This document shows, piece by piece, positions 38,926 through 50,500 of a stretch of DNA of 64,000 nucleotides. Position 1 is the stretch's first letter. Every line of letters starts with the position of its first letter. Source of the stretch: Panulirus ornatus (taxonomy: Eukaryota; Arthropoda; Malacostraca; Decapoda; Palinuridae); the NCBI RefSeq assembly GCF_036320965.1, contig NC_092225.1, positions 75,926,935 through 75,990,934 of the forward strand, in the 5' to 3' direction. The notes below the pieces were generated by a model that worked only from the letters and a program-made list of their open reading frames with translations, did no database searches and was not told the origin of the DNA. The position numbers and the translations under genes were made by a program.

Positions 38926-40078
38926 CATAGCTCACTCACATGAAGTGCGACAACGTCATCATGTGACGCACTACACACTCTCACACAGCCTTCACCACAG
39001 CCCCTCCTCAGCAGCCCCACTACAGATCATATACACTTAAAAGGAAACAAAGAAAAAAAAATGCTGAGAAGGAATGATGGATAAAAGAAATCGAGCATAC
39101 GGCGAGGGATGGGGGGGGGGGGGTTAAAAAAAATAAGTATCCCGGCAATGTAGGGGCGAGGAGAGGGGGGGGGTGTTGGAGGTTATTGTGCCGGTCACAG
39201 CATTTATCTAAACGGTCATACAGCCGTTTCATTCATGATGGGGCTATTCCACTGTGATGGGAGTTAAACTGCCCATGTGATATGCTTATTTTCATGATGG
39301 GTTTATTTTGCGCTGGGGAGAAAGAGGCTTAATTTGGGGAGTATGCGGACACTATTTCTGAACAGATGAATCTCTTGCGTGCGCGTGCAAACTAATGTAG
39401 AGAGCAAAAGTAAACAGGTGTTCCCGTTAAAGCAGGAAACAGCCACTGCAGGTCAGGACGTCCGTCAGGAAACTGCTGTAAGTTCCTGGGGTGGCCGGGG
39501 TGAGGTGGCAGCACTAAAGTTGCTGGGAGGAGCGTCGTCAGACACACAGGAGGGAGAGGACGCGTCGGCCCCATTCTTCAGTTAGGCCCAGGCAATCCAC
39601 CGTCTGCGACACAGCCAAGGAAAGAACAATAAAGAATACTGACCTGTGTAAGACACCACACGACACATAACGTTAGCCTTAGTACGACGCGACTGTGGAT
39701 AAACACCGAGCCATTCCTCGTAGCAGTGACTGCATGCTTGCCCGCCGCACTTTGCTTGCTTGGGCACAGACGGGAAGCCTGGCAGAGTGCTCGTGCCACA
39801 CATGTGCCAACGTAGACAAGGGGCGGCGGCGCGCACGTTGGCCTTGCCTCAGAGATCGTAGCGCGACACTGCTGCTACGTTGTCCTACGTCACTCGTTAT
39901 TTTTAGACAAACCCACTGAAATGGGTGCCCTCCCCTACCTACACGTCTTGTGTCCCCCTGTCACTTGCATCATGTAAGTAACACTTATATATCAGTGTCT
40001 GTCTCTCTGCCTGTATGATTACCTATTTGGACTGTATGGTGAGGGAGTTATACACTCATGAGGCCCCCCTGGAACGTT

Positions 40079-40079
<1 letters not shown>
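38922..40079. other. No gene recognised
   Basis: Contains G runs at 39109-39123 and 39166-39173, and a short CpG-rich stretch at 39820-39870. Unidentified short frames only. Confidence 0.5.

Positions 40080-40148
<69 letters not shown>
40080..40148. repeat. (TG)n microsatellite
   Basis: About 34 TG units. Confidence 0.97.
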
Positions 40149-40151
<3 letters not shown>

Positions 40152-40572
40152 CGCCAGAGATTCAACAATAGGAAATGGTTCAGTTCGACGTCAAGACACG
40201 ACAATCAACACTGTGCCACAGGAAGAAAGAACAATAATGACCTTGAACACTTTGAATTATACACATACACAGACCACACAGGCCCTACACGCCAAGCCAG
40301 GTGCTCTGGCCTCAACACTACTGACTAGATATAGTCCCCGCAAAAGCAGCAGAAGAAAGGAGTGGTAAAACAAAGGCTCTCTGCTCACACTCCAGCTACA
40401 CGTCTTAAACAAGCAGAAGAAATACCCTCCTACGTAAACTAAAATGTCTGAAGAAAATTCTAATGGGAAAGTGAGAAATCGGAGCGAACGTAAATGTCAT
40501 GCATCCCTTCACCAATATCATGCAACCCTTCACTTTGTGTTTTCATACAAAATGCAATAATAATGATAAACT

Positions 40573-41213
40573 TTGAGTCCCAGCCTCACACGACTTACCA
40601 CATCTACATCACTCCTCATGTGCAAGGATTACACAATAATTCCCTCTTGTTCCCTTGGAGCAGACCACAAGGATGGATCACCGCTGATACGTTACCGCAG
40701 TAGAGCCCAGACGGGATCAGTGGTTGAAAAGATGCTTCCAAATTACCACTACGTTACCATGATTAGTTACGAGCATCATCCAGCACCGGAAAGTGACACA
40801 CGGATGACAGTCAAACGTAATATGGAACATATTGTGTTGTTCTGAACGACATAAAGGTCAAGATTATTAGAAGTGTGTCTGAGGCTGCTCACCGGGTGCT
40901 GACCAGCGAGGAGCTTCGCTGCAAACATTATCATCAACACCCTGGCAACCACACTATCATCCTTGGCTATCACACTCCGGCCTCTGAGGTTTACGTCAAG
41001 GGCAAGATCATCACAGACAGGGATCGTAACGTCGTTTTCAATGGTCACACCCTTATGCTTAAGGGCTTAATGGTGACTGGCGTTTCCCCCACCGACTCCA
41101 GCATGACAATGTCCATATACGTCCGTACAGCGTTACGCCTCACACCTCTCACACGTCTAGCAGTCGTAAGGTGCACAGGGTCTCGCATGGTACATCAAGA
41201 TAACCTCTGGTGA
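40573..41213 (+). pseudogene. Unidentified coding-like segment in two frames
   Basis: Two non-repetitive open stretches follow each other in different frames. The first runs from about 40618 to 40845 and contains ADHKDGSPLIRYRSRAQ and MLPNYHYVTMISYEHHP. The second is open from 40821 to 41213 and contains SEAAHRVLTSEELRCKHYHQ, then TIILGYHTPASEVYVKGKII and NGHTLMLKGLMVTGVSPTD. The second prefers C or G at third codon positions (AAC, ATC, GGC, GTC, AAG), unlike the surrounding AT-rich and simple-repeat DNA. No clear start codon is seen, and the frame changes near 40835-40860. It may be an exon with an intron I cannot place, a decayed gene copy, or captured foreign DNA. I do not recognise the family and assign no function. 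Confidence 0.4.
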
Positions 41214-41228
41214 CTCAACATATCTTAC

Positions 41229-41230
<2 letters not shown>

Positions 41231-41294
<64 letters not shown>
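41231..41294. repeat. (TA)n microsatellite
   Basis: About 32 TA units between the coding-like segment and a small inverted repeat. Confidence 0.95.
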
Positions 41295-41296
<2 letters not shown>

Positions 41297-41298
41297 AC

Positions 41299-41373
41299 AC
41301 ACGAATATAGTGCATATGAACGCGCACTTTCATAGAACACATAATAACATTCATATGCACTATTATCCGTGTT
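41299..41373. repeat. 75-bp inverted repeat (hairpin) beside (TA)n
   Basis: The left arm 'acacgaatatagtgcatatg' from 41299 and the reverse complement of 41349-41373 ('acacggataatagtgcatat') match over about 24 bp, including a perfect 14-bp core (41307-41320 against 41350-41363). The spacer is about 28 bp. Confidence 0.75.
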
Positions 41374-41487
41374 CATATACCTCCGCGTTTGCACAGTAGG
41401 TTTCTGTAAAATGCTAGCTGCTGGTAATGTGAGCCTGATGGGATAATTTAGACCTGTGTAGACCAAGTCGATCATCTATGCAAGACG

Positions 41488-41574
41488 AAGGGGCGATCAT
41501 AGCCTAGCCGTAAGTGTTTCCGTCTACCACGCAAGATGTCCTGGGTTCGAATCCTTGCTGTTGGAGGGTACAAT

Positions 41575-41577
<3 letters not shown>
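41488..41577 (+). mobile_element. tRNA-derived SINE head followed by (TA)n
   Basis: Carries an A box 'tagcctagccg' at 41500-41510 and a B box 'ggttcgaatcc' at 41544-41554, spaced 33 bp as in tRNA genes and tRNA-derived SINEs. A short unrelated part 'ttgctgttggagggtac' follows, then (TA)n. It is not a good tRNA: the acceptor and anticodon stems do not pair well and no 3' oligo(T) terminator is seen before the array. The fragment at 5440-5475 shares the B box and the following bases, which supports a mobile family. Confidence 0.65.
41500..41554 (+). promoter_or_regulatory. Internal RNA polymerase III promoter (A and B boxes)
   Basis: The A box fits TRGYNNANNNG (41500-41510) and the B box fits GGTTCGANTCC (41544-41554), the standard type 2 pol III promoter arrangement. 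Confidence 0.6.

Positions 41578-41640
<63 letters not shown>
41578..41640. repeat. (TA)n joining a plus-strand SINE and a minus-strand LINE tail
   Basis: The 3' ends of two different retroelements face each other across this one array. Confidence 0.95.
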
Positions 41641-41641
<1 letters not shown>

Positions 41642-42318
41642 ATCTTTATTATACTTTGTCGCTGTCCCCAGCGTTAGCGAGGTAGCGCAAGGAAACAGAT
41701 GAAAGAATGGCCCAACCCACCCACATACACATGTATATACATACACGCACACGCACATATACATACCTAAAAATACTGTCTTGCATATACTAGATCACGC
41801 TCACCAATATGACCGCTGCCATGTCCACTCCCAGGTACCTATACTCTTCATTTCCTCCAATTTTTCACCTTTCAAAATCACACCTCAATTAACCTGTCCC
41901 TCAACCCTGCTAAACAAATAACCTTACTTTTTCACATTTCGTTTCAACATCCTCGTTTCACGCGCCCTCCCATATTCAGTCACCAACTTCTGCAGTTTCA
42001 CACTCGAACCTGCCACCAGTGTTGCATATTCTTAAATGCTGTATATTCTTAAAACCTTCCACAAAGCATCTCTATCAACCCTATCATATGCTTTCTCCAG
42101 ATCCATAAATGTCATATACAAATCCATTCATTTCTCTAATCTTTTTTTATCACACATACTTTAACGCAAACAACTGATCCACACATCCTGCATCACATCT
42201 GAAACCAGACTGCTCGTCCCCAGTCTGTACATGTCTCCACCCTCTCATAAGCAACTTACCAGGTACACTCAACAAACTTATACCTTTGTAGTTTAAACAC
42301 TCACCTTTGTCTCCTTGT
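41641..42318 (-). pseudogene. LINE family A, minus-strand copy with internal deletion
   Basis: Minus-strand reading from about 42316 gives 'KGECLNYKGISLLSVPGKLL' (early RT block), then 'GDEQSGFRCDAGCVDQLFAL' and, in another frame, 'MTFMDLEKAYDRVDRDALWK', the motif A region with its catalytic Asp. It then jumps, with loss of the FADD region, to 'VKLQKLVTEYGRA' and 'EGQVN...GEKLEEMK', matching residues 66-118 of the 37716-38645 product. It ends with the shared hairpin tail (41641-41700). Stops and frameshifts occur in every part. It covers RT motifs missing from the 37.7 kb copy and is bounded by (TA)n at both ends. Confidence 0.82.
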
Positions 42319-42319
42319 T

Positions 42320-42387
<68 letters not shown>
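42319..42387. repeat. (TA)n between LINE RT remnant and 5' module
   Basis: On the minus strand the order is module, (TA)n, RT fragment, as on the plus strand at 37392-38850. Confidence 0.95.
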
Positions 42388-42388
<1 letters not shown>

Positions 42389-42515
42389 TTTTTTTCCCAT
42401 ATATATCCACCATTTCCCGCCTTAGCGAGGTAGCGTTAAGAACAGAGGATCGAGCCTTAAGAGAGAAAATCCTCCCTTGGCCCCCTTCCTGTTCCCTCTT
42501 TTGGAAAATTAAAAA
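42388..42515 (-). mobile_element. LINE family A 5' module, 3' half, minus strand
   Basis: The reverse complement matches the module from 'ttttccaaaagagggaacag' through 'tcctctgttcttaacgctac' to the hairpin and an A-rich end facing (TA)n. The 5' half of the module is not present in this orientation; it continues in the opposite orientation from 42516. Confidence 0.78.
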
Positions 42516-42584
42516 CTGCTTGTCGTAGGAGGTGACTAAAGGAGGCGGGAGCTGGTGGCTGGGAACCCCGCTTCTTGCGCGCGC

Positions 42585-42652
<68 letters not shown>

Positions 42653-42780
42653 TACGTATACGTACTGGCCAGTGATCTAACCTCCCTCCCTTTCTTATAT
42701 TTCAATTTCCAAAAGGCGGAACAAAAGGAGTCAAGCAGGAAGTACTTATCCTCCTCGAAGGCTCAGCTGGGGTGTCTGAA
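42516..42780 (+). mobile_element. LINE family A 5' module, plus strand, split by a microsatellite
   Basis: 'cttgtcgtaggaggtgacta' to 'gctgggaacc' (42516-42572) matches the module's first part. (CG)n(TG)n interrupts at 42575-42650, and the second part resumes at about 42687 ('atttccaaaaggcggaacaa' to 'cgaaggctcag'). It then leads into the endonuclease remnant instead of the hairpin end. Confidence 0.72.
42575..42650. repeat. (CG)n(TG)n microsatellite inside the module
   Basis: About 12 CG then about 25 TG units. Confidence 0.96.
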
Positions 42781-43140
42781 TGTGTGGATGTAACCAAGAT
42801 GTGAAGAGACGAGAGATACGTAGTATGTAAAAAAGAAGAAAAAAAATGGATATTCCGGCTCAGAATTAAACAAAGTTCGGGGGTAAAAGAGAGGAGTGGC
42901 TTGGAAATGTCTTAAGAGTAAAGTTGGTGAGTGGAAGAGAGCTAAGGAAGGTGTAGCACTACTCCTAAAACGAGAGTGGTGGGAGTTTGTGATAAGCTGT
43001 AAGGGATAGAGCCCTAAATTGATGTGGGTAAAACTGAAAGTAGACTGAGAGAGATGGGTGATTATTAGTACTTACGCACCTGGTCATGAGAGGAAAGATC
43101 ATAAGAGGCAAGAGTTCTAGTTGAGTCGTTAAATGTATCA
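42781..43140 (+). pseudogene. LINE endonuclease-domain remnant
   Basis: The plus-strand peptide from 42948 includes 'EGVALLLKREWWEFVISCK', then after a stop 'SPKLMWVKLKVD', another stop, and 'ERWVIISTYAPGHERKDHKR'. The pattern GVAxLL, then RLxWVxL, then (V/I)xAYAPxxxR, is that of the APE-type endonuclease domain of LINEs, which nicks target DNA to prime reverse transcription. It follows the 5' module directly, which supports the module being the LINE 5' region. Three in-frame stops within about 60 codons show it is dead. Assignment to family A is inferred from adjacency. Confidence 0.7.
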
Positions 43141-43534
43141 TTACCCGTAGTAGAGGCTACACCATCAATATTCCACTGACCATTCCCCGTGACTCCGTAC
43201 TAGGGCGGAATGTTCCACCCTAGAAGCCAATGTGGAGGAAATATTGATGTAGGTTTAGCGATGGTGGCGGGGCGGGCACTGTGAGTGGGTGCCTCCCACC
43301 ATCTTCGCCCACCACCACCACCTAACATCTAACCACACAAACCTGATCATTCTCAAGCCAATATATCCATCACCAGGGCATCAATACATCTAACATGTTG
43401 CTGCAGTACGTCGCAAAACGCTGCAATACCCATGAAACATATCAGACCCAATGCTGACAACGGCATTCCTTCAACCAATATAGAATGTAGCAGGAATTTC
43501 CGCGAGGACATGAAAATGCACCGCTCCTGGCTAG

Positions 43535-43537
<3 letters not shown>
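43141..43537. other. No gene recognised
   Basis: Mixed sequence with no feature seen. Confidence 0.5.

Positions 43538-43587
<50 letters not shown>
43538..43587. repeat. (CA)n microsatellite
   Basis: About 24 CA units. Confidence 0.97.
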
Positions 43588-43589
<2 letters not shown>

Positions 43590-43910
43590 CTTAGGTTCAC
43601 ATGTGTCTTGAGAGAGTTAGTTTGGGATGCACATAGTACGGTGAGGGCTGGTCCCTACGGCTGCTGACGCCAGGGCAGGACAGTGGTAACCCTCCAGGCC
43701 TATAAGGTGATCGACCGGCTCAAGAGTAGGGCGCCCGAGGACCTTACAGAGGGCGAGCGTTAGCAGGTCCTGCCGGCTGGCTGGCTAGCCTAGGACTTAC
43801 CTGACAGGGATCAACCTGCTAGGATGATAATTACCTCCAACAGAACAGACTCGGCCCGTCATACCTGCAACACACAAGCAAACACTTGGTCAGCAACCCG
43901 CGTCTTACCA

Positions 43911-43912
<2 letters not shown>
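43588..43912. other. No gene recognised
   Basis: Mixed sequence; nothing identified. Confidence 0.5.

Positions 43913-43967
<55 letters not shown>
43913..43967. repeat. (CA)n microsatellite
   Basis: About 27 CA units. Confidence 0.97.
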
Positions 43968-43968
<1 letters not shown>

Positions 43969-44308
43969 ACAACACATCTCGCCATAAACTCACCAGAATT
44001 TGGTCTGTACTCAATACTCCGGTGGTACACTGCACCAAAATTCTTCAGCTTTCTCCAAACTCCATCACTCAGACGTCATCCCAACATATTACAAATGATA
44101 AACACAAAACATCTACCACCAATCTTTATACTCACAGTTGATGGAATGAGAAGGAAAACAAAAAACGGAAGATATGGAAGACTAGAATAAAAGTACATTA
44201 ATGGAACAAACACAGATTAAGTTTGTGGTGAACCAGATTATTCAGCAAAGCATTTCATAACTACCACATAGGTGCAGACCAGAGCACACGTGTGGCAGAC
44301 ACTTGTGC

Positions 44309-44310
<2 letters not shown>
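43968..44310. other. No gene recognised
   Basis: Mixed sequence; nothing identified. Confidence 0.5.

Positions 44311-44383
<73 letters not shown>
44311..44383. repeat. (TG)n microsatellite
   Basis: About 36 TG units; marks the left edge of the G/T-rich satellite region. Confidence 0.97.
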
Positions 44384-44386
<3 letters not shown>

Positions 44387-44564
44387 GAGAGACCGGGGGA
44401 GGGGGGTCGGCAGCCAGGAAGTCAGGAGGCATGTATGGTGAGCGGAGTGAGACAAGTACAGTGTGAGGGATGGGTAGAGTGTGTGTAGTGGTCTAGCGCA
44501 TGTGTAGTTAGTGTAGAGGTAAGTAAGGTGAGGAGTAAGGCTAGCATGGCGGGTGGATTACAGT

Positions 44565-45015
44565 AATTCTAGTGTGGAGTGACGTAAATGTGGTGTGAGG
44601 TTACAGGGAAGTGTGGTGTGTGGAGTGGTGCAAGTGTGGTATGTCAAGTGAGGCAAGTGTGGTGTGTGGAGTGGTGCAAGTTTGGTATGTGAAGTGAGGC
44701 AAGTGTGGTGTGTGGAGTGGTGCATGTGTGGTATGTCAAGTGAGGCAAGTGTGGTGTGTGGAGTGGAACAAGTGTGGTGTGTGGAGTGGAACAAGTGTGG
44801 TATGTCAAGTGAGGGAAGCGTGGTGTGTGGAGTGGGTTAAGTGTGATATGTCGAGTGAGGCAAGTGTAGTGTGTGGAGCGGGGCAAGTGTGGTATCTAGA
44901 ATGAGGCAAGTGTGGAGTGGAGCGGCGCCAGCGTTTTACGTGGAATGACGCAAGGGTGGCGCGTGTAACGGGGTAAGTGTGGTAAGTGGAATGAGGCAAG
45001 TGTGGTGTGTGGATG
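44565..45015. repeat. G/T-rich minisatellite, about 23-bp monomer (46-bp dimer)
   Basis: 'gtgtggtgtgtggagtgg' and 'gtgtggtatgtcaagtgagg' phrases alternate, joined by 'caa'. Decay increases to the right. Minus-strand peptides rich in TTPHTTLASL are shadows. Confidence 0.88.
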
Positions 45016-45198
45016 ACATTATTTGGAATTTGTAAGGCGGTGGAACCTAATGGTTATTCAGAGCTTTTTAACATGAAAACATTATATACAAACTTACAAG
45101 TATTTACATAACGTAATATATTCTATCTTCCTTTAAAAATATAACGGCAAAAATACAAGCACTTGTATGCTGGCTTCCTTCAGAAAATTGATCACTCT
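45016..45198. other. AT-rich spacer
   Basis: Separates two satellite blocks; no feature. Confidence 0.5.
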
Positions 45199-45332
45199 CT
45201 TTATATTAACCTCATTATCTCTTTACGTTAACCTCATTATCTCTTTACATTAACCTCATTATCTCTTTACATTAACCTCATTATCTCTTTACATTAACCT
45301 CATTATCTCTTTACATTAACCTCATTATCTAA
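45199..45332. repeat. 22-bp minisatellite, 6 copies
   Basis: 'attaacctcattatctcttt' plus 'ac' repeats every 22 bp. It is embedded between G/T-rich arrays but unrelated to them. Confidence 0.93.
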
Positions 45333-45379
45333 CATTTCTTTCCTGATGTTTGATTTCTTCCATTGTTATGCTGAGGCAA

Positions 45380-45853
45380 TTACAGTGTGGCGGTAAGTAT
45401 GGTGTGTGGACAGACAAGTACACAGTAAGGTGGTGAAGAGAGAAGTATAGCGTGTGTGGAGTCTGAGAAAAGTACATGTGGAGTACGTATGGTTAAGAAT
45501 GGTTTATGTAAAGTAAGGCAAATATTGTGTATTAACTATGTTAAATATGGTGGGAGTGTTTAGAGTGAGGTAAGTATGGTGTGTGCGTGTGGAGTGAGGT
45601 AAGTAGGATGTGTGTGTGTGTGGAGTGCGGTAAGTATGGTGTGTGTGTGGAGTGAGGTAAGTAGGGTGTGTGTGTGTGTGTGTGTGTGGAGTGCGGTAAG
45701 TATGGTGTGTGTGTGTGTGTGTGGAGTGAGGTAAGTAGGGGGTGGGTGGGTGGGTGGGTGTGGAGAGAGGATGGTATAGTACATGGAGAGAGGCAAGTGT
45801 GGTGTGTATGAGAGTAAGGCAAATATGGTGTATCTTGGGAGTGACACAAGTAT

Positions 45854-45910
<57 letters not shown>

Positions 45911-46370
45911 AGTGAGGTAAGTGTGGTGAGTGTAGGAGCAAAGCAAGTAAAGTATGGCAAGTATGGCGCGTGTACAGTAAGGTAACATTGGTGTGCTGAA
46001 TGAGGCAAGTATAATGAGTGGAATGAGGCAAGTATAACGGGTGGAATGAGGCAAATACGGCGTGTGTTGAGTGAGGCAAGTATGATGCGTGTGGAATAAG
46101 GCAAGTGTGACACGCAGATTGGGTAAGTGAGGCGTGTGGAGCGTGGGATAAAACTATGGTATGTGCTGAAATGAAGCAAGTATGTTGTGTGTGGCATGAA
46201 GCAAGTATGATGTGTGTGATACGAGGCCAGTATGACAAGTATGACGAAGACTGAGGCAAATATAGTGTGTGGAGAGACAAGACTGGTGTGTCTGAAGTAA
46301 GGAAATATGGCGTGTGCCGGGTCAGACGAGTCTGGTGTGTAGATGGAGTGGTTTACCAGTATGGTATGTG
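45380..46370. repeat. Degenerate G/T-rich satellite with (TG)n islands
   Basis: Variants of 'gtatggtgtgtgtggagtga' plus 'ggtaa' or 'ggcaa' repeat with variable TG expansion (longest 45856-45908). It is the same motif family as 44565-45015. Long minus-strand frames here (45504-46280 and others) are histidine/threonine-rich translations of the array. Confidence 0.85.
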
Positions 46371-46439
46371 GAGGCTGGGGTAAGTGTGGAGGGAGACCTT
46401 GACCCTCTCATCTGGAGGTCATACTGACCGACGACTGGC

Positions 46440-47515
46440 CTGACAACCGTCCACCACCAGACTCTGCCCCCATCACCACCACCAGACTCTGCCCCCATCA
46501 CCACCACCAGACTCTGCCCCCATCACCACCACCAGACTCTGCCCCCATCACCACCACCAGACTCTGCCCCCATCACCAACACCAGACTCTGCCCCCATCA
46601 CCACCACCAGACTCTGCCCCCCATCACCACCACCAGACTCTGCCCCCCATCACCAACACCAGACTCTGCCCCCCATCACCAACACCAGACTCTGCCCCCC
46701 ATCACCACCACCAGACTCTGCCCCCATCACCACCACCAGACTCTGCCCCCATCACCACCACCAGACTCTGCCCCCCATCACCAACACCAGACTCTGCCCC
46801 CCATCACCAACACCAGACTCTGCCCCCATCACCACCACCAGACTCTGCCCCCATCACCACCACCAGACTCTGCCCCCATCACCACCACCAGACTCTGCCC
46901 CCATCACCACCACCAGACTCTGCCCCCATCACCACCACCCGACTCTGCCCCATCACCACCACCAGACTCTGCCCCCATCACCACCACCAGACTCTGCCCC
47001 CATCACCACCACCAGACTCTGCCCCCATCACCACCACCAGACTCTGCTCCATCACCACCACCAGACTCTGCCCCCATCACCACCACCAGACTCTGCCCCC
47101 CATCACCACCACCAGACTCTGCCCCCATCACCACCACCAGACTCTGCCCCCATCACCACCACCAGACTCTGCCCCCATCACCACCACCAGACTCTGCCCC
47201 CATCACCACCACCAGACTCTGCCCCCATCACCAACACCAGACTCTGCCCCCATCACCACCACCAGACTCTGCCCCCATCACCACCACCAGACTCTGCCCC
47301 CCATCACCACCACTAGACTCTGCCCCCATCACCACCACCAGACTCTGCCCCCATCACCACCACCAGACTCTGCCCCCATCACCACCACCAGACTCTGCCC
47401 CCCATCACCAACACCAGACTCTGCCCCCATCACCACCACCAGACTCTGCCCCCATCACCACCACCAGACTCTGCCCCCATCACCACCACCAGACTCTGCC
47501 CCCATCACCACCACC
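46440..47515. repeat. 25-bp minisatellite, about 42 copies
   Basis: Unit 'actctgcccccatcaccacc' plus 'accag', with variants (C6 runs, 'aacacc', one 'tgctcc'). Nearly homogeneous, so probably recently amplified. Confidence 0.96.
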
Positions 47516-50500
47516 ACTGACAACACTACCGTCACTATCAACACCACCATCACCAAAACGACACCCATCATCACCACAACCATTACGAACAACACACCAA
47601 ACTCCAACATCTCCACACTCACCGACCCTACCACAACCACCACCATCACCACAGCCACCACCATCACCACAACCACCACCATCACCACAATCACCAACCC
47701 CGCCACAACCACCACCATCACCACAATCACCACAACCACCAACCCCACCACAACCACCACCATCACCACAATCACCACAACCACCAACCCCACCACAACC
47801 ACCACCATCACCACAATCACCAACCCCACCACAACCACCACCATCACCACAACCACCACCATCACCACAATCACCACAACCACCAACCCCACCACAACCA
47901 CCACCATCACCACAACCACCACCATCACCACAACCACCAACCCCACCACCATCACCACAGCCACCAACCCCACCACCATCACCACAGCCACCAACCCCAC
48001 CACCATCACCACAACCACCAACCCCACCACAACCACCAACCCCCCCACAACCACCACCATCACCACAACCACCACCAATCACCACACCCACCAACCACCA
48101 CCACAACACCACAACCACCACCCCACCACAACCACCACCATCACCACAACCACCAACCCCACCACAACCACCACCATCACCACAACCACCAACCCCACCA
48201 CAACCACCACCATCACCACAACCACCGACCCTACCACAACCACCACCATCACCACAACCACCAACCCCACCACAACCACCACAACCACCACAACCACCAA
48301 CCCACACCACAACCCACCACCATCACCACAACCACCAACCCACCACCAACCAACCACCCCACACCACAACCACCACACCCACAACCACCAACCCCACCAC
48401 AACCACCACCATCACCACAACCACCAACCCCACCACAACCACCACCATCACCACAACCACCAACCCCACCACAACCACCACCATCACCACAACCACCAAC
48501 CCCACCACAACCACCACCATCACCACAACCACCACCCACCACAAACCACCACCATCACCACAACCACCAACCCCACCACAACCACCACCATCACCACAAC
48601 CACCACCCCACCACAACCACCACCATCACCACAACCACCAACCCCACCACAACCACCACCATCACCACAACCACCACCCCACCACAACCACCACCATCAC
48701 CACAACCACCACCCCACCACAACCACCACCATCCACAACCACAACCACACACAACCCACCCACCACAACCACCACCATCACCACAACCACCAACCCCACC
48801 ACAACCACCACCATCACACAACCACCAACCCCACCACAACCACCACCATCACCACAACCACCGACCCCACCACAACCACCACCATCACCACAACCACCAA
48901 CCACCACCACAACCACCACCATCACCACAACCACCAACCCCACCACAACCACCACCATCCACAACCACCACCATCACCACAACCACCACCACACCACAAC
49001 CACCAACCATCCACCACAACCACCACCATCACCACAACCACCAACCCCACCACAACCACCACCATCACCACAACCACCAACCCCACCACAACCACCACCA
49101 TCACCACAACCACCAACCCCACCACAACCACCACCCACCACAACCACCACCACACCACAACCACCAACCCCACCACAACCACCACCATCACCACAACCAC
49201 CAACCCCACCACAACCACCACCATCACCACAACCACCAACCCCACCACAACACCACCATCACCACAACCACCAACCCCACCACAACCACCACCATCACCA
49301 CAACCACCAACCCTCACCACAACCAACCCCACCACAACCACCACCATCACCACAACCACCAACCCCACCACAACCACCACCATCACCACAACCACCGACC
49401 CTACCACAACCACCACCATCACCACAACCACCAACCCCACCACAACCACCACCATCACCACAACCACCAACCCCACCACAACCACCACCATCACCACAAC
49501 CACCACCATCACCACAACCACCACCATCACCACAACCACCAACCACCACCGACCACAACCACCACCATCACCACAACCACCAACCCCACACAACCACCAC
49601 CAGCACCACAACCACCCAACCCACCACCACAAAACCACCACCATCACCACAACCACCACCATCACCACAACCACCACCCCACCACAACCACCACCATCAC
49701 CACAACCACCAACCCCACCACAACCACCACCATCACCACAACCACCAACCCCACCACAACCACCACCATCACCACAACCACCAACCCCACCACAACCACC
49801 ACCATCACCACAACCACCAACCCCACCACAACCACCACCATCACCACAACCACCAACCCCACCACAACCACCACCATCACCACAACCACCAACCTACCAC
49901 CACAACCACCACCATCACACCACAACCACCACACCACCACATCCACAACCACCACAACCACCACCATCACCACAACCACCGACCCTCACCACAACCACCA
50001 CCATCACCACAACCACCAACCCCACCACAACCACCACCATCACCACAACCACCAACCCCACCACAACCACCACCATCACCACAACCACCGACCCACCACA
50101 ACCACCACCATCACCACAACCACCACCATCACCACAACCACCACCATCACCACAACCACCACCCCACCACAACCACCACCATCACCACAACCACCAACCC
50201 CACCACAACCACCACCATCACCACAACCACCAACCCCACCACAACCACCACCATCACCACAACCACCAACCCCACCACAACCACCACCATCACCACAACC
50301 ACCACCCACCACAACCACCACCATCACCACAACCACCAACCCCACCACAACCACCACCACCACCACAACCACCAACCCACCACAACCACCAACATCACCA
50401 CAACCACCAACCCCACCACAACCACCACCATCACCACAACCACCAACCCCACCACAACCACCACCATCACCACAACCACCACCATCACCACAACCACCAC

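Noticed and set aside
41488..41577. Functional tRNA gene
   Set aside because: A and B boxes are present but the acceptor and anticodon stems do not pair well and no oligo(T) terminator is seen; better explained as a tRNA-derived SINE.
45504..46280. 258-codon minus-strand frame rich in H, T and L
   Set aside because: Read-through of the degenerate G/T-rich satellite and (TG)n islands.
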